64,000 bases of DNA from Anaerolineales bacterium. Its GTDB lineage: Bacteria > Chloroflexota > Anaerolineae > Anaerolineales > Villigracilaceae. Both the position numbers and the translations under genes were made by a program. A model generated the notes under the pieces. It did no database searches and was not told the origin of the DNA. It saw nothing but the letters and a program-made list of their open reading frames with translations. This document shows, piece after piece, positions 43,345 to 53,332 of the stretch. The stretch's first letter is position 1. Every line of letters begins with the position of its first letter. The stretch is from positions 2,852,001 to 2,916,000 of the forward strand of contig JABTTV010000001.1 in the NCBI GenBank assembly GCA_015075725.1, read 5' to 3'.

Positions 43345-43898
43345 TTTCAGTGGCTGACGAGATTCTGATCAACGATGGTATACAGGGACGCCGCAGGCGT
43401 TTTTTTATATTTTTCACCGCGGCATTTGCCATCATCGCCGTCGATCAATGGACGAAGTGGCTGGTGAGGCGCGATATCCCTCTTGGTGTATCCTGGCTTC
43501 CCGAATGGCTGGAATGGCTTTCGCCTTACGTGCGGTTTCTGCATATTCAGAACCGCGGCGCATCGTTCGGCATGTTCCAGGACGGCAACCTGATATTCAT
43601 CATTGTTTCACTCCTGATCGTATGCGGAATTTTGATTTACGTAACCAAAATGGAGCATGACAGCAAGTGGATGTGGGTGGCGGCGGGATTGTATCTCGGC
43701 GGCGCGGTCGGCAACCTGATCGACCGTGTCCTCTTTGGCGCGGTCACGGATTTCATTTCTGTCGGCACTTTCTACATTTTCAATATCGCGGATGCCAGCA
43801 TCAACGTCAGTGTTGCGATGCTGGTGATTTTGGTTTGGATGAGTGAGCGAAAGACCCCGAATTCAGGTGAAGAATCAAAACCGGATGATCATCCATGA
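43341..43898 (+). CDS. lspA: Lipoprotein signal peptidase (second of two)
   Basis: 185 aa paralogue directly behind the first lspA, starting with GTG. Both catalytic aspartates (Asp128 in GNLIDRVLFGAVTDF, Asp151 in FNIADASI) and NRGASFGMFQDGN are intact, so both copies should be active. It has a longer N-terminus (about 20 polar residues) and Arg-rich segment. GGAAGG precedes the GTG. Stop overlaps the rluD-like start by 4 bp. Confidence 0.92.
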   Translation: MISVADEILINDGIQGRRRRFFIFFTAAFAIIAVDQWTKWLVRRDIPLGVSWLPEWLEWLSPYVRFLHIQNRGASFGMFQDGNLIFIIVSLLIVCGILIYVTKMEHDSKWMWVAAGLYLGGAVGNLIDRVLFGAVTDFISVGTFYIFNIADASINVSVAMLVILVWMSERKTPNSGEESKPDDHP

Positions 43899-44821
43899 AT
43901 GATCGGGTGGAGACTTTCCGATATAGCGGAGAAATTCCTGACCGGCTGGATAAATTTCTGGTTTCCCAACTGCCGGAATTTTCACGGGCGCGGATTCAAG
44001 GCTTGATCGCAGACGGGTTTGTCACCGTCAACGGCGCGGCGGCAAAGAAAGCCGGGCAGGTCATTGAAGACGGCGACGATATCGAAGTGCGCATCCCGCC
44101 ACCCATGCCGAGCGGATTGATTCCCGAAGATATTCCGCTCGATATTATTTTCGAGAACGATGACTTGATCGTGGTGAATAAACCGGCGGGCATGGTGGTT
44201 CACCCCGCGGCGGGGCACGACTCCGGCACATTGGTCAATGCTGTGTTGGGCTATGATCCGGATATGGAAGGGATCGGGGGCGAAGAACGTCCAGGTTTGG
44301 TGCATCGGCTCGACAAGGATACTTCCGGTCTGATCGTGCTTGCGAAGAACGAGCGTGCTCACAACTGGCTTCAGGAACAATTCCGGCTTCGAAAAGTGGA
44401 AAAGACCTATCTCGCATTGGTGGATGGGCATCCGCCCACGCCGTCTGGCCGGGTGGAAGCGCCGATCGGCCGCGATCCAAGCCACCGAAAAAAAATGGCG
44501 ATCGTCCAACCGGGAAAAGGTCGCGAAGCGATTAGTGAATATAAGACTCTGGAGTCGTTCAAGAGACATACCCTCCTGGAATTTCATCCGTTGACTGGAA
44601 GGACGCACCAGATCCGCCTGCATTGCAAATTTTTAGGATGCCCAATTGTGGGAGATTCTATTTATGGTCGTCGGTCTCCATCGGCAGAGATCGCGCGTCA
44701 TTTTTTGCACGCATTTCGCCTGAAGATCGTTCTCCCCGGTGAAGATCGACCAAGGGTTTTCGAGGCGGATTTACCCGCTGAATTAAATAAAGTTCTGGAA
44801 GAGGTTAAGAGATATGAATGA
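43895..44821 (+). CDS. rluD: RluA/RluD-family 23S rRNA pseudouridine synthase
   Basis: 308 aa. N-terminal S4 RNA-binding domain ([22 protein letters not shown]) precedes a catalytic domain with [11 protein letters not shown], the HRLDKDTSG motif (nucleophilic Asp140) and [24 protein letters not shown]. It isomerises uridines, in RluD those of helix 69. lspA-rluD adjacency is common in bacteria. Overlaps threonine aldolase by 8 bp. Confidence 0.9.
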   Translation: MNDRVETFRYSGEIPDRLDKFLVSQLPEFSRARIQGLIADGFVTVNGAAAKKAGQVIEDGDDIEVRIPPPMPSGLIPEDIPLDIIFENDDLIVVNKPAGMVVHPAAGHDSGTLVNAVLGYDPDMEGIGGEERPGLVHRLDKDTSGLIVLAKNERAHNWLQEQFRLRKVEKTYLALVDGHPPTPSGRVEAPIGRDPSHRKKMAIVQPGKGREAISEYKTLESFKRHTLLEFHPLTGRTHQIRLHCKFLGCPIVGDSIYGRRSPSAEIARHFLHAFRLKIVLPGEDRPRVFEADLPAELNKVLEEVKRYE

Positions 44822-45857
44822 AATGGAATATGTCGACTTGCGTTCGGACACGGTCACCAAACCGACCCCTGAAATGCGGGAGGCGATGGCGGAAGCGGCA
44901 GTCGGAGATGACGTTTTTGGCGACGACCCGACCGTGATCGAACTGCAGGAACTGGCTGCGAATATGATCGGAAAGGAATCTTCGCTCTTTGTTCCTTCGG
45001 GCACGATGGGAAATTTGATTGCGATCATGGTGCATTGTTCGCGGGGAGAGGAAGCGATCATCGGGGACAAGTCGCACATTTATTTAAACGAGGCGGGCGG
45101 TATGTCCGCATTGGGCGGCGTGTACCCTCACCCTGTTCCGAATCAAAAGGATGGGACGCTTCGGCTCGGAGATATCCGCGGTGCGATCCAACCTGACGAC
45201 CAGCATCGGACGATCACCCGGCTCATATCCATCGAGAATACACAGAACGCCTGCGGCGGCATACCCTTGTCTGTGGAATATACGCGGCAGGTTGGGTCGC
45301 TTGCAAAAGAAAATGGATTGAAATTTCACATCGACGGGGCGCGGATCTTCAATGCCGCCGCGGCTTTGGATGTGGATGTAAAGGAATTGACCGATACAGC
45401 GGACTCGGTCATGTTTTGTTTGAGCAAAGGGCTTGCGTCGCCGGTCGGCTCGATGTTGGCAGGTACGAGGGAATTTATTGCCCGCGCGCATCGTCTGCGC
45501 AAGATGCTGGGCGGTGGAATGAGGCAGGTGGGCGTGCTTGCGGCGGCCGGGTTGATCTCGCTGGAAAAGATGGCCGGGAGACTAAAACAAGACCATGCCC
45601 GGGCGAAGAAGCTGTATGAAGGGTTGAAACAAGTTGGGGGATTAAGAATCGAGGCGGGACCTTCATCCAACATGGTCTATTTCAAACTTGCCGAACATAT
45701 CAGGATGGCGGAAGATGAGGTCATCTCTGAAATGAAAAAACGCGGCGTTCTGGTGGATTGGTCTGCCCCGAGAGAATTCCGCCTGGTGACGCATTACTGG
45801 GTGGACGATGCCGGAGTGGAAAAAGCGGTGCAGGCATTCCGCGATGTGTTGACGTGA
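44814..45857 (+). CDS. ltaE: Low-specificity L-threonine aldolase
   Basis: 347 aa PLP enzyme cleaving L-threonine/allo-threonine to glycine and acetaldehyde. It begins with the diagnostic [17 protein letters not shown] Lys205 is in [27 protein letters not shown] holds the PLP-ring Asp. End of the rightward operon; converges on the HD-GYP gene with a 5-bp gap. Confidence 0.92.
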   Translation: MNEMEYVDLRSDTVTKPTPEMREAMAEAAVGDDVFGDDPTVIELQELAANMIGKESSLFVPSGTMGNLIAIMVHCSRGEEAIIGDKSHIYLNEAGGMSALGGVYPHPVPNQKDGTLRLGDIRGAIQPDDQHRTITRLISIENTQNACGGIPLSVEYTRQVGSLAKENGLKFHIDGARIFNAAAALDVDVKELTDTADSVMFCLSKGLASPVGSMLAGTREFIARAHRLRKMLGGGMRQVGVLAAAGLISLEKMAGRLKQDHARAKKLYEGLKQVGGLRIEAGPSSNMVYFKLAEHIRMAEDEVISEMKKRGVLVDWSAPREFRLVTHYWVDDAGVEKAVQAFRDVLT

Positions 45858-45862
45858 CAATG

Positions 45863-48800
45863 TCAAATGTCGATCACGCCGGAATCCTGCAGAAGCAAAT
45901 TTTCGAAACTAGTCACCATATCCGGGTCGAAGAGGATTCCGGATTGCTCGCGCAAATATCCGAGCGCTTCGTCATTTGATATTTTTTTGCGATAGGGGCG
46001 GTCGCTGGTGAGCGCGTCGAAGGCATCCACCACTGCGAACAGCCTGGCAAGTTCGGGTATGTCCGTGCCTTTCAATCCGTCCGGATATCCGGAACCGTCC
46101 CACCGCTCTTGATGGCTGCGAATCACAGGGATGGTTTCCTGCAGAAATGGGATACCGCTCACGATTTTAGCGCCGATGTCCGGGTGGACCTTCATGATCG
46201 TCCACTCTTCGGCGGAGAGTTCCCCGGGTTTGTGAAGGATGGTATCGCTGATTCCGATCTTGCCGATGTCGTGCAGTAGCGCGCCTCGTTCCAGGATTTT
46301 GAGCTGGTCCTGCGAATACCCCAGGCTTTTTCCCAATTTGACAGCGAGCTGCGTGACGCGCGAACTATGGCCTTCCGTTTCGCGGTCGCGGGCATCCAAT
46401 GCGGAAGTCAGGGAAGCGAGAGTTTGGTCGTAGGTCGCTTCGAGCTTGTCGTATGCCTCTTTGATCTCCTTCGCCTGCCGGCGTGATTCAACCAACAACA
46501 ACGATCGTTCGAGAGCGACAGCCGCCTGATGCACAAGTGCCTGCAGGTCGTTGGGGTTGGCGGCCGTCTTTTTGAGGGGATCATCATGGGTATCCATCCA
46601 GATCGCTCCATAACTGCGAACGGGGGTCTGGATGGGCAGGCAGGTACGCAGGATGGACTTTCCCTGTGAGATGTAGATCATTTGATTGGATTTGATCGCA
46701 TCATGGACGAGACTCATGGGATGATCGGAATCGATGCGGCTCCCTTCCTCGTCCACCCTGACCTCGGCAAGGATGCTCTGATCGGGATTTAGCAGAACAA
46801 TCCCTGTTGTTATGCTTCTGGCAAGTTTATGGGCGGTTTGGGCGATATCGGACGCTGCATCTTCGATGTTCTCCGACAAAATGATCTTGTTACTCAGGCG
46901 GTAAAGCAGGGAGGTAATGCGCAGGGAGGCGCGTAATTCCTGCTGCAGCCATGCGCTTTCGAATGCGCCGCTCGCCTGAATTGAGATCAATTCGGCGAGC
47001 GCTTCATCGTTTTCGGTAAAGAACGTTTCATTCTTCTTTCCGAACGCGAAGATCGCGCCGATGTTGACCTGGTGCCAGCGGATTGGAATTACAAGCAGGC
47101 TGCGAAGCGCGGGGTTGTCCAAACGTAAATTTGCCGTCCTGGGATATCTCCTCACATCACGAATTCGGAACGGTTGGGAAGCGCGCAAGGCGAGATCGTT
47201 CAATTCGCCCGATGCAAATGCCGACGTCACGGCTCCATACAAAAGGGGTGCCGAACCGGAGCAAGCCTGTTGGATGAAATTCTGTTCCTGTCCCAGCTGG
47301 ATGTAGATAAAAGTAAATTTTGCCTGCAAGATCTCACGCGACCTCCAGGCAACCTCCTGGGCGGTCTTTTCAGGATCAAGCGCAGAGGCGAGTTGACTGC
47401 CTGTTTGAACAAGTTCCATCAAACGTTGATGGTGTCCGGAGCGTTCCCACGCGCGGATCAGTTCCGCCGCTGCCATTTCAGCCATGCCGATCTCGACGCT
47501 TCCGAAGTCGCTTGGTTTTTCACTGTTGAGCGTGATCATCCCGGTGACATGCCCGTTCATGATCAATGGCACAGCCACGCCGGAAAGGTTCGTTTCGCCT
47601 ACAAAAGGAATGTAATCCTTTTCGGATAGTATGTCATCGACGACCTGAGTCTTCCTCTGACGAAGCGCGCGACCCAGGACTCCCTGGGCCGCATTCTGCC
47701 GGTAACCTGTCGGAACGATATTTGCCCCCCGGCCCGCAGAAGCGATAAGCATGAATTCCTTTTTTTCATATTCATGCAGGAAGATCATCACCAAATTGCA
47801 ATTCAGTGCGCGCTCCAATGTGTTGACTACAAGCTGCGCCGACACCGGCTGGTCGAGCTGATTTTCGAGCTGCTGGCTTAATTCCAATAAAAGGGTCAAT
47901 TGCGCATTTCGTTTTTTCTCCGTTGCCGCCTGGCGCGCGAGGGTCTGAATCTGGTCTGCTTGAATCCGTCCGCGGATTCCCTCCGAGGTCATAATGAACG
48001 GCCTGATGTAACGATCAAGCCTTCCGCTCCACACCCCCGCCCGCGTTTGTGGTATTCCCAATTCGGTCCCGTGATCCTCATCGCCCCGGTTCAGTTCCTT
48101 TATCAAGCCGCTTGTGGTCATGACCACAGTGGTGGCCACGTAATAGATCATCGCTGAGAAGAGGACGAAGAATCCCAGTGTCGCTTCGCGGGCGGAAAGG
48201 ATGAATTTATTCGCCCCGTCCAGGCCGGGGTCGATCGTGAAAAGGAGCGCGCCCATGAAGATCAAATGCGCAACCTCCGAAAAGAATGCGATCATCACCA
48301 CCCTGCGGCTCAGGATGTCGCCATCCGGGATGATGATTCGTTCCCAGGGGATCAGTTTCCCAAAGACAGTCACAAAAATGATGGCGGCGGGCACGACAAG
48401 GTTTTCACTTCCCGGCGTCTGGATGAAGAGAAAACTCAACACAACCCAGGGTATGATTTGCAGATAATTCAAAACGGCGTCGAAATGGAATGATGGGAAA
48501 ATGACCGTGACCCCGCTTGCGAATGCAGAGATAAGAAAAGCCGCCGCCAGGTAAGGCATGAAAACCGGCGATCCGCTTGGATGGGAGTCGAATCCTGAAA
48601 ACGCAAGCACCATCCCTGCTGCGAAAGTGGTCAACCCGATCATCAGACGGGAGAAATCCACCCGGCGAAGACGGTCAACCCATTTGCTCACTGCGACGAC
48701 CGCCTGCATGATGCCGCCGATCAGCATCGCAACTCCGCCGATGACCTGCCCGGATTTCATCAGCAAGACGGATGAAAACAATAAAAACGGAAGGGTCAGC

Positions 48801-49075
48801 GTTTGGACAACAATCTCGCGTTTTTTGGGAAACCGCCAGACGCAACTCAGTTGAAGAGAAAGGGCGAGAACGAAACAGGCCAGACCAAGAACCGCTGGCA
48901 GCCCCGTGAAATAGAGATCGCTCCCAATACCGAAATGGTCGGGAATCAGAACCAGTCCCGCCCCGACCCCCTCCAGGAGAAGCGAGACGAGCAGGCTGAA
49001 GTTTTTTTCCAATCGTTGCTTCATGCGGTCGGAGGATAGCATAAGAAGGGATTTTTTTCTACTTCCTTTTCCCAC
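45863..49075 (-). CDS. Membrane GAF-GAF-HD-GYP sensor phosphodiesterase
   Basis: 1070 aa. About nine N-terminal helices (20-340) are followed by two or three GAF-like domains (about 395-560, 575-720, 730-880), a short coiled coil (ESRRQAKEIKEAYDKLEATYDQ), and a C-terminal HD-GYP domain (about 890-1060). Its HD motif is LLHDIGKIGI, followed by HPDIGAKIV, HQERWDGSGYPDGLKG and VVDAFDALTSDRPYRK. HD-GYP enzymes hydrolyse c-di-GMP, so the protein should turn a signal into lower c-di-GMP. The GTG start at 49075 lacks a clear ribosome binding site; ATGs at 49042 or 49024 are alternatives. Confidence 0.9.
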   Translation of the reverse strand: MGKGSRKKSLLMLSSDRMKQRLEKNFSLLVSLLLEGVGAGLVLIPDHFGIGSDLYFTGLPAVLGLACFVLALSLQLSCVWRFPKKREIVVQTLTLPFLLFSSVLLMKSGQVIGGVAMLIGGIMQAVVAVSKWVDRLRRVDFSRLMIGLTTFAAGMVLAFSGFDSHPSGSPVFMPYLAAAFLISAFASGVTVIFPSFHFDAVLNYLQIIPWVVLSFLFIQTPGSENLVVPAAIIFVTVFGKLIPWERIIIPDGDILSRRVVMIAFFSEVAHLIFMGALLFTIDPGLDGANKFILSAREATLGFFVLFSAMIYYVATTVVMTTSGLIKELNRGDEDHGTELGIPQTRAGVWSGRLDRYIRPFIMTSEGIRGRIQADQIQTLARQAATEKKRNAQLTLLLELSQQLENQLDQPVSAQLVVNTLERALNCNLVMIFLHEYEKKEFMLIASAGRGANIVPTGYRQNAAQGVLGRALRQRKTQVVDDILSEKDYIPFVGETNLSGVAVPLIMNGHVTGMITLNSEKPSDFGSVEIGMAEMAAAELIRAWERSGHHQRLMELVQTGSQLASALDPEKTAQEVAWRSREILQAKFTFIYIQLGQEQNFIQQACSGSAPLLYGAVTSAFASGELNDLALRASQPFRIRDVRRYPRTANLRLDNPALRSLLVIPIRWHQVNIGAIFAFGKKNETFFTENDEALAELISIQASGAFESAWLQQELRASLRITSLLYRLSNKIILSENIEDAASDIAQTAHKLARSITTGIVLLNPDQSILAEVRVDEEGSRIDSDHPMSLVHDAIKSNQMIYISQGKSILRTCLPIQTPVRSYGAIWMDTHDDPLKKTAANPNDLQALVHQAAVALERSLLLVESRRQAKEIKEAYDKLEATYDQTLASLTSALDARDRETEGHSSRVTQLAVKLGKSLGYSQDQLKILERGALLHDIGKIGISDTILHKPGELSAEEWTIMKVHPDIGAKIVSGIPFLQETIPVIRSHQERWDGSGYPDGLKGTDIPELARLFAVVDAFDALTSDRPYRKKISNDEALGYLREQSGILFDPDMVTSFENLLLQDSGVIDI

Positions 49076-49147
49076 TCTATCGAAATTGCATGATGACTAA
49101 ATTGAAATGGTTTCTCTTTTTGTGCCGGATTTTGACCCGGCTATTTC

Positions 49148-49156
49148 TGATATAAT
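49148..49156 (+). promoter_or_regulatory. Extended -10 for purine nucleoside phosphorylase
   Basis: TGATATAAT, the same extended -10 as at the cox promoter, about 57 bp before the ATG. A TTGACC is only 13 bp away, too close to act as -35. Confidence 0.55.
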
Positions 49157-49212
49157 CGCCAGCGAGCGCCGGAAAACAGGGGATGCACCATTAACTTATC
49201 GATTACAAGGTC

Positions 49213-50055
49213 ATGCTGATGCAAAAATTCATTACGCTTGCTCAAATAGACGAAGCCGCAGAAAAGATTCGCGGAAAAATCCCGGTCAAACCGCAGGTCG
49301 GATTGATCCTTGGCTCGGGTCTGAACGGGTTGGCTGATTCCGTCCAGGATCCGAATCACATCCCATACAACGAACTGCCAAACTTTCCTGTTTCCACTGT
49401 ATTCGGCCATATCGGGCGTTTTGTGATCGGCACATTGGAAGGCAAACCCGTCATTGTGATGCAAGGCCGAATCCATTATTACGAAGGGTACAGTATGGGT
49501 GAGATCACCCTGCCCGTGAGAGTCATGCACCGGCTTGGAGCGCACAGCCTCGTCGTTACGAATGCCGCGGGCGGGGTCAATTCGGAATTCGTCCCCGGCG
49601 ACGTGATGCTGATCACCGATCAGTTGAACCTGATGGGCATGTCCGGTTTAAATCCTTTGATGGGTCCGAACCTCGACGAGATCGGACCCCGCTTCCCGGA
49701 CATGAGCCAGCCCTACGATCGTGAATACATCGATATGGCAAGGAAGACGGCAAAAGAGAATAAATTAACACTCCGCGAAGGCGTCTATGCCGGGTTGAGC
49801 GGACCTTCCTTTGAATCTCCGGCCGATCTGCGATTCCTCCGTTTGGCAGGCGCGGATGCGGTAGGTATGTCCACTGTGCCTGAGGTCATCGTTGCGCGTC
49901 ACGGCGGGATGCGCGTCCTTGGTTTCTCCGGCATCAGCAACAAAGCCAACCTCGACGGCTCCACCATCACGACGCATGAAGAGGTTATCGAAGCCGGCAG
50001 GATCATCACACCGAAGATCGAAACCATCGTCCGGGGCGTCCTGCGCGGAATGTAA
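49213..50055 (+). CDS. punA: Purine nucleoside phosphorylase (trimeric type)
   Basis: 280 aa. LILGSGLNGLAD is the phosphate-binding loop. Further landmarks are MQGRIHYYEGYSM, VTNAAGGVNSEFVPGDVMLITDQLNL, YAGLSGPSFESPAD (base/ribose contacts) and GMSTVPEVIVARHGGMRVLGFSGISNKA with the purine-contacting Asn. It cleaves inosine or guanosine with phosphate for salvage. Start ATG 49213 (AAGG upstream), with 49219 as alternative. Confidence 0.93.
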   Translation: MLMQKFITLAQIDEAAEKIRGKIPVKPQVGLILGSGLNGLADSVQDPNHIPYNELPNFPVSTVFGHIGRFVIGTLEGKPVIVMQGRIHYYEGYSMGEITLPVRVMHRLGAHSLVVTNAAGGVNSEFVPGDVMLITDQLNLMGMSGLNPLMGPNLDEIGPRFPDMSQPYDREYIDMARKTAKENKLTLREGVYAGLSGPSFESPADLRFLRLAGADAVGMSTVPEVIVARHGGMRVLGFSGISNKANLDGSTITTHEEVIEAGRIITPKIETIVRGVLRGM

Positions 50056-50066
50056 GTGCGATTGCA

Positions 50067-50744
50067 ATGGTAGACCTATTAAAATTCCTCGCCACCTACG
50101 AGGTTTTGATTTACATTGTGTTGGCGATAGGCGGCATGTTTTCCTTTCGCTGGTTATTTCGTTCCTGGCGGGAGTGGCGGGTGGCTGTCTTTAGTCTCGA
50201 ACGCGAATTCTCATTAAGACGGCTCGGCAGAGCCACCCTGATATCTTTTCTGATCGTGTTGTTCTTCTGTTTCGAGTTTTCCCTGACCTCTTTTGTACTC
50301 CCCGGACTTCCCTCGGATTTTTTTCTCGTCACGCCTACGCTTGATTTGATTTCCACACCCACCGGCACACTTTCTGCCGATATGATGACCCAATTCGCAA
50401 ACCAGCCGGGTTCGATTCAACCAAATGCTTCAGGCTGCACGCCCGGCCAACTCGAGGTGACATTCCCTGGACCCGGCGAAGAGATCAAAGGGGTGATCGA
50501 ACTGACGGGCACTGTGAGTATTCCGAATTTCGGATTCTATAAATATGAAGTCGCGCCGAACGGAAGCAGTACATGGGCAACCATCGCCGCGGGAACCAGT
50601 GTGGTGGTGGATGCCTCCCTCGGCCGTTGGGATACAACCGCACTTACGCCGGGAGATTATCAATTGAGGCTGGTTGTGATCGACAATCAAGGGACCAGCC
50701 TGCCGCCTTGTATTGTGCCTGTGCAGGTGGTTCCAAATCAATAA
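50067..50744 (+). CDS. Membrane-anchored beta-sandwich protein
   Basis: 225 aa. Two hydrophobic helices (about 8-30 and 53-78) are separated by an Arg-rich cytoplasmic loop. An extracytoplasmic Ig-like domain follows at about 120-222 (GQLEVTFPGPGEEIKGVIELTG, FGFYKYEVAPNGSSTWATIA, WDTTALTPGDYQLRLVVID). This domain often ends penicillin-binding or secreted proteins in Chloroflexota, but no enzyme domain is present here. It starts 11 bp after the PNP stop, so co-transcribed. Function unknown. Confidence 0.7.
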   Translation: MVDLLKFLATYEVLIYIVLAIGGMFSFRWLFRSWREWRVAVFSLEREFSLRRLGRATLISFLIVLFFCFEFSLTSFVLPGLPSDFFLVTPTLDLISTPTGTLSADMMTQFANQPGSIQPNASGCTPGQLEVTFPGPGEEIKGVIELTGTVSIPNFGFYKYEVAPNGSSTWATIAAGTSVVVDASLGRWDTTALTPGDYQLRLVVIDNQGTSLPPCIVPVQVVPNQ

Positions 50745-50758
50745 GGTGAGGTTCATCG

Positions 50759-51298
50759 ATGTCTGAGATTCAAATTCGCCCAACTGTCGCCACAGACCTG
50801 GCAAGATTAATGGGTATCGAACATTCTGTGACGAGCGAAGCGGTTTGGCAGTTGGAAGTCCGCCGTGAAACCGGCCAGGTCGCAGCCACTTTCCGTGAAG
50901 TGCGCCTGCCGCGTGCCATTCAAGTCCCGTATCCTCACAATCATTTTTCCCTTGCAGACGATTGGATCAAACGATCGATGATGTTCACGGCTGTCATGGG
51001 GGCAAATCAGGCTGGGTATATCAGCCTGCTGGAGAGGGGAACCGGTTCGACCGTTTGGATTTTCGATTTGGTGACGGATGCGGCTCACCGCCGCCGGGGA
51101 GTGGCATCCGCTTTGCTGGCAGCCGGGCAAGCCTGGGCGGAGTCGCGATCGCACCGCCGTCTGATTCTTGAAGTGCAATCAAAGAACGTCCCGGCTATCC
51201 GGTTGGCGCAAAAATACGGTTTTGAGTTCTGCGGTTATAATGACCATTATTACATCAATAAGGATGTGGCTTTGTTCTTCGCAAAGATTTTGAAGTAA
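50759..51298 (+). CDS. GNAT-family N-acetyltransferase
   Basis: 179 aa. N-acetyltransferase fold with the acetyl-CoA loop VTDAAHRRRGVASALLAAGQAWAE and following LILEVQSKNVPAIRLAQKYGFEFCGYND. It is RimI-like in its second half, but substrate cannot be assigned. AAGGTGAGG precedes the ATG. 14 bp after the membrane protein. Confidence 0.85.
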   Translation: MSEIQIRPTVATDLARLMGIEHSVTSEAVWQLEVRRETGQVAATFREVRLPRAIQVPYPHNHFSLADDWIKRSMMFTAVMGANQAGYISLLERGTGSTVWIFDLVTDAAHRRRGVASALLAAGQAWAESRSHRRLILEVQSKNVPAIRLAQKYGFEFCGYNDHYYINKDVALFFAKILK

Positions 51299-51345
51299 AC
51301 GAAAGGTGTACGCCGCTTTCGTGTTTATTTTATTGGAAGGGCAGA

Positions 51346-53259
51346 ATGATTAACGGTTGGCCGCAAACATTGCTGGCGGGGCTCCAGACGATCAATCAGA
51401 TTCTCACAGCGGGAATCGCCATTACGGCATTTTCGCTATTCTTATATTCGCTGTCGTTCAATCTTCGCGACAGGGTGGCGCGCTCGTTCGCGATCATCTT
51501 GCTTTGCGTCGTCATCGTTTTTACCGCCGAATCCCTGCAGGATAACACCGTCTCCATACATACGCTTGATCTGTTGATGCGCCTGCAATGGTTCGGTCTC
51601 GCGTTTCTCCCTGCAGCGTATCTGCATCTTTCTGATGCCTTGCTGGTGACGGCGGGACGTCCTTCCCGCGGCCGCAGAAGGCTTGCCGTGCGCGGCATGT
51701 ATGCGGTTTCTGCTCTCTTCCTTCTCCTGCTTGCTTTTGGATATTTACTGGGCCCGATCGTTCCAGATGGCAAGCCCGCCCCGTATCTTCAGCGCACTCT
51801 TTGGACCGAGATTTTTACGATCTTTTATGTCGCTGCGATGGCGTGGGCGGGAATTAATTTTTCCCGTGCCTATTCCCTGATGTTGACCCGTTCGGGCAGG
51901 CGGCGCATGCTGTACCTGATGGCTGGGGCGACCGCACCCGCACTAGGTTCCTACCCGTATCTTTTGTTCGGGTACTCACTGGCTGCCCAGCATCAATTCC
52001 TCTTTTGGAGTGCAGCGGTGACGATCAATGTGATGGTGGGCGCGCTGGTGATCGTCATGGCGTATGCTGTGGCATTTTTCGGCGTCTCCTGGCCCGACCG
52101 CGTCATTAAAAGCCGCCTCTTCAAGTGGATCATGCGTGGACCGGTGACCGCTTCTGCAACCCTTGCGTTGATGACGGTGGTCCGGCGCGGCGGTGAGTGG
52201 TTTGGAACTCCATACAGCGCTTTTGTCCCGTTCACAGTTGTGGCATCTGTTTTATTGATGGAACACGCCATTACCTTTGCCGCTCCGCTCTGGGAACGCT
52301 GGTTATTTTACGGGCGCGACCGGGGCGAATTGGAACTGCTCCAAAACGTGGAAGAACGCCTGCTGACCCAGAGCGACTTGCAGCAGTTTTTGGAATCTGT
52401 CCTCGCCGCAGTACGCGACCATTTGCAATCGCCCTCCGCTTTCGTCGCTGCTTTGGACGATGAGACCCTGCTGCCCGTTGTAGTGGCTGGAAACAGAGCC
52501 CTCCTCGAGCAGGAGAGTTTGACGGAAGCGCTGGACCACGTCAATGGAGATGTGCGGCATGAGTTCCAGTGGGGGAACTACTGGGTGCTTCCGCTTTATG
52601 CGCGAAAGCGCGCGGATATGGATCGGGACGAATTACCCCCGCTGCTCGGATTGCTTGGTGTTACTCGGAATGAAAAAAAGAACGCCATGGAACACGACCA
52701 GCGTGAATCGCTCTGGCTGCTGGCAGAGCGGGCGGCGCTTGCCCTCGAAGACCGCCAATTGCAGCAACGGGTATTTCGTTCGCTTGCCGATCTTCAGCCG
52801 CAGGTGGAGATGATCCAGCGGATGCGCGCCGCAAGCCGATATGATTCTCACGCAAACCTGCTCAATGCGCCGATTCCCCAGGAAGCAGACCTTGCCAACT
52901 GGGTCCGTGACGCGCTTACGCATTATTGGGGCGGTCCGAAATTCACAAACAACCCGCTCACAAAATTACAGGTGGTGCGCGAATTGGCTGACCGCGAGGA
53001 TGGAAACACCTCCAATGCCCTGCGCTCCCTGTTGCGGCGGGCTGTGGACGAGGTCAAGCCGCGCGGAGATCGCAAATTCACCACCGAATGGATTCTTTAT
53101 AACATCCTAGAAATGAAATTTATCGAGGGTCGCAAAGTGCGCGACGTGGCGTCGCGGCTTGCCATGTCTGAAGCCGACCTGTACCGCAAACAACGCGTGG
53201 CGATCGAAGCGGTCGCCAGGGCGATCATGGAAATGGAAGTGAACCAACTGGAAAGATAA
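51346..53259 (+). CDS. Membrane 7TM-GAF protein with C-terminal helix-turn-helix
   Basis: 637 aa. Residues about 15-320 hold seven to nine helices like the 7TM input module of sensor kinases (LLMRLQWFGLAFLPAAYLHLSDAL). A GAF-like domain runs about 340-475. There is no DHp or ATPase domain. The last 120 residues are helical and end in EGRKVRDVASRLAMSEADLYRKQRVAIEAVARAI (about 597-630), which reads as a helix-turn-helix of the sigma-region-4/LuxR type. A membrane-bound transcription regulator is the simplest reading (inference). It is followed by the S1 protein gene. Confidence 0.65.
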   Translation: MINGWPQTLLAGLQTINQILTAGIAITAFSLFLYSLSFNLRDRVARSFAIILLCVVIVFTAESLQDNTVSIHTLDLLMRLQWFGLAFLPAAYLHLSDALLVTAGRPSRGRRRLAVRGMYAVSALFLLLLAFGYLLGPIVPDGKPAPYLQRTLWTEIFTIFYVAAMAWAGINFSRAYSLMLTRSGRRRMLYLMAGATAPALGSYPYLLFGYSLAAQHQFLFWSAAVTINVMVGALVIVMAYAVAFFGVSWPDRVIKSRLFKWIMRGPVTASATLALMTVVRRGGEWFGTPYSAFVPFTVVASVLLMEHAITFAAPLWERWLFYGRDRGELELLQNVEERLLTQSDLQQFLESVLAAVRDHLQSPSAFVAALDDETLLPVVVAGNRALLEQESLTEALDHVNGDVRHEFQWGNYWVLPLYARKRADMDRDELPPLLGLLGVTRNEKKNAMEHDQRESLWLLAERAALALEDRQLQQRVFRSLADLQPQVEMIQRMRAASRYDSHANLLNAPIPQEADLANWVRDALTHYWGGPKFTNNPLTKLQVVRELADREDGNTSNALRSLLRRAVDEVKPRGDRKFTTEWILYNILEMKFIEGRKVRDVASRLAMSEADLYRKQRVAIEAVARAIMEMEVNQLER

Positions 53260-53332
53260 CCGCTCGTCCCGGAAGTTGGAAATGCGGAGGGCGCACCGGG
53301 AACTCGAAGCGGCGATTTATAAGGAGTTTTAT

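Noticed and set aside
53276..53332. N-terminal extension of the S1 protein
   Set aside because: The ATG at 53333 has AAGGAG at good spacing, while the upstream frame lacks a site and runs close to the preceding stop.
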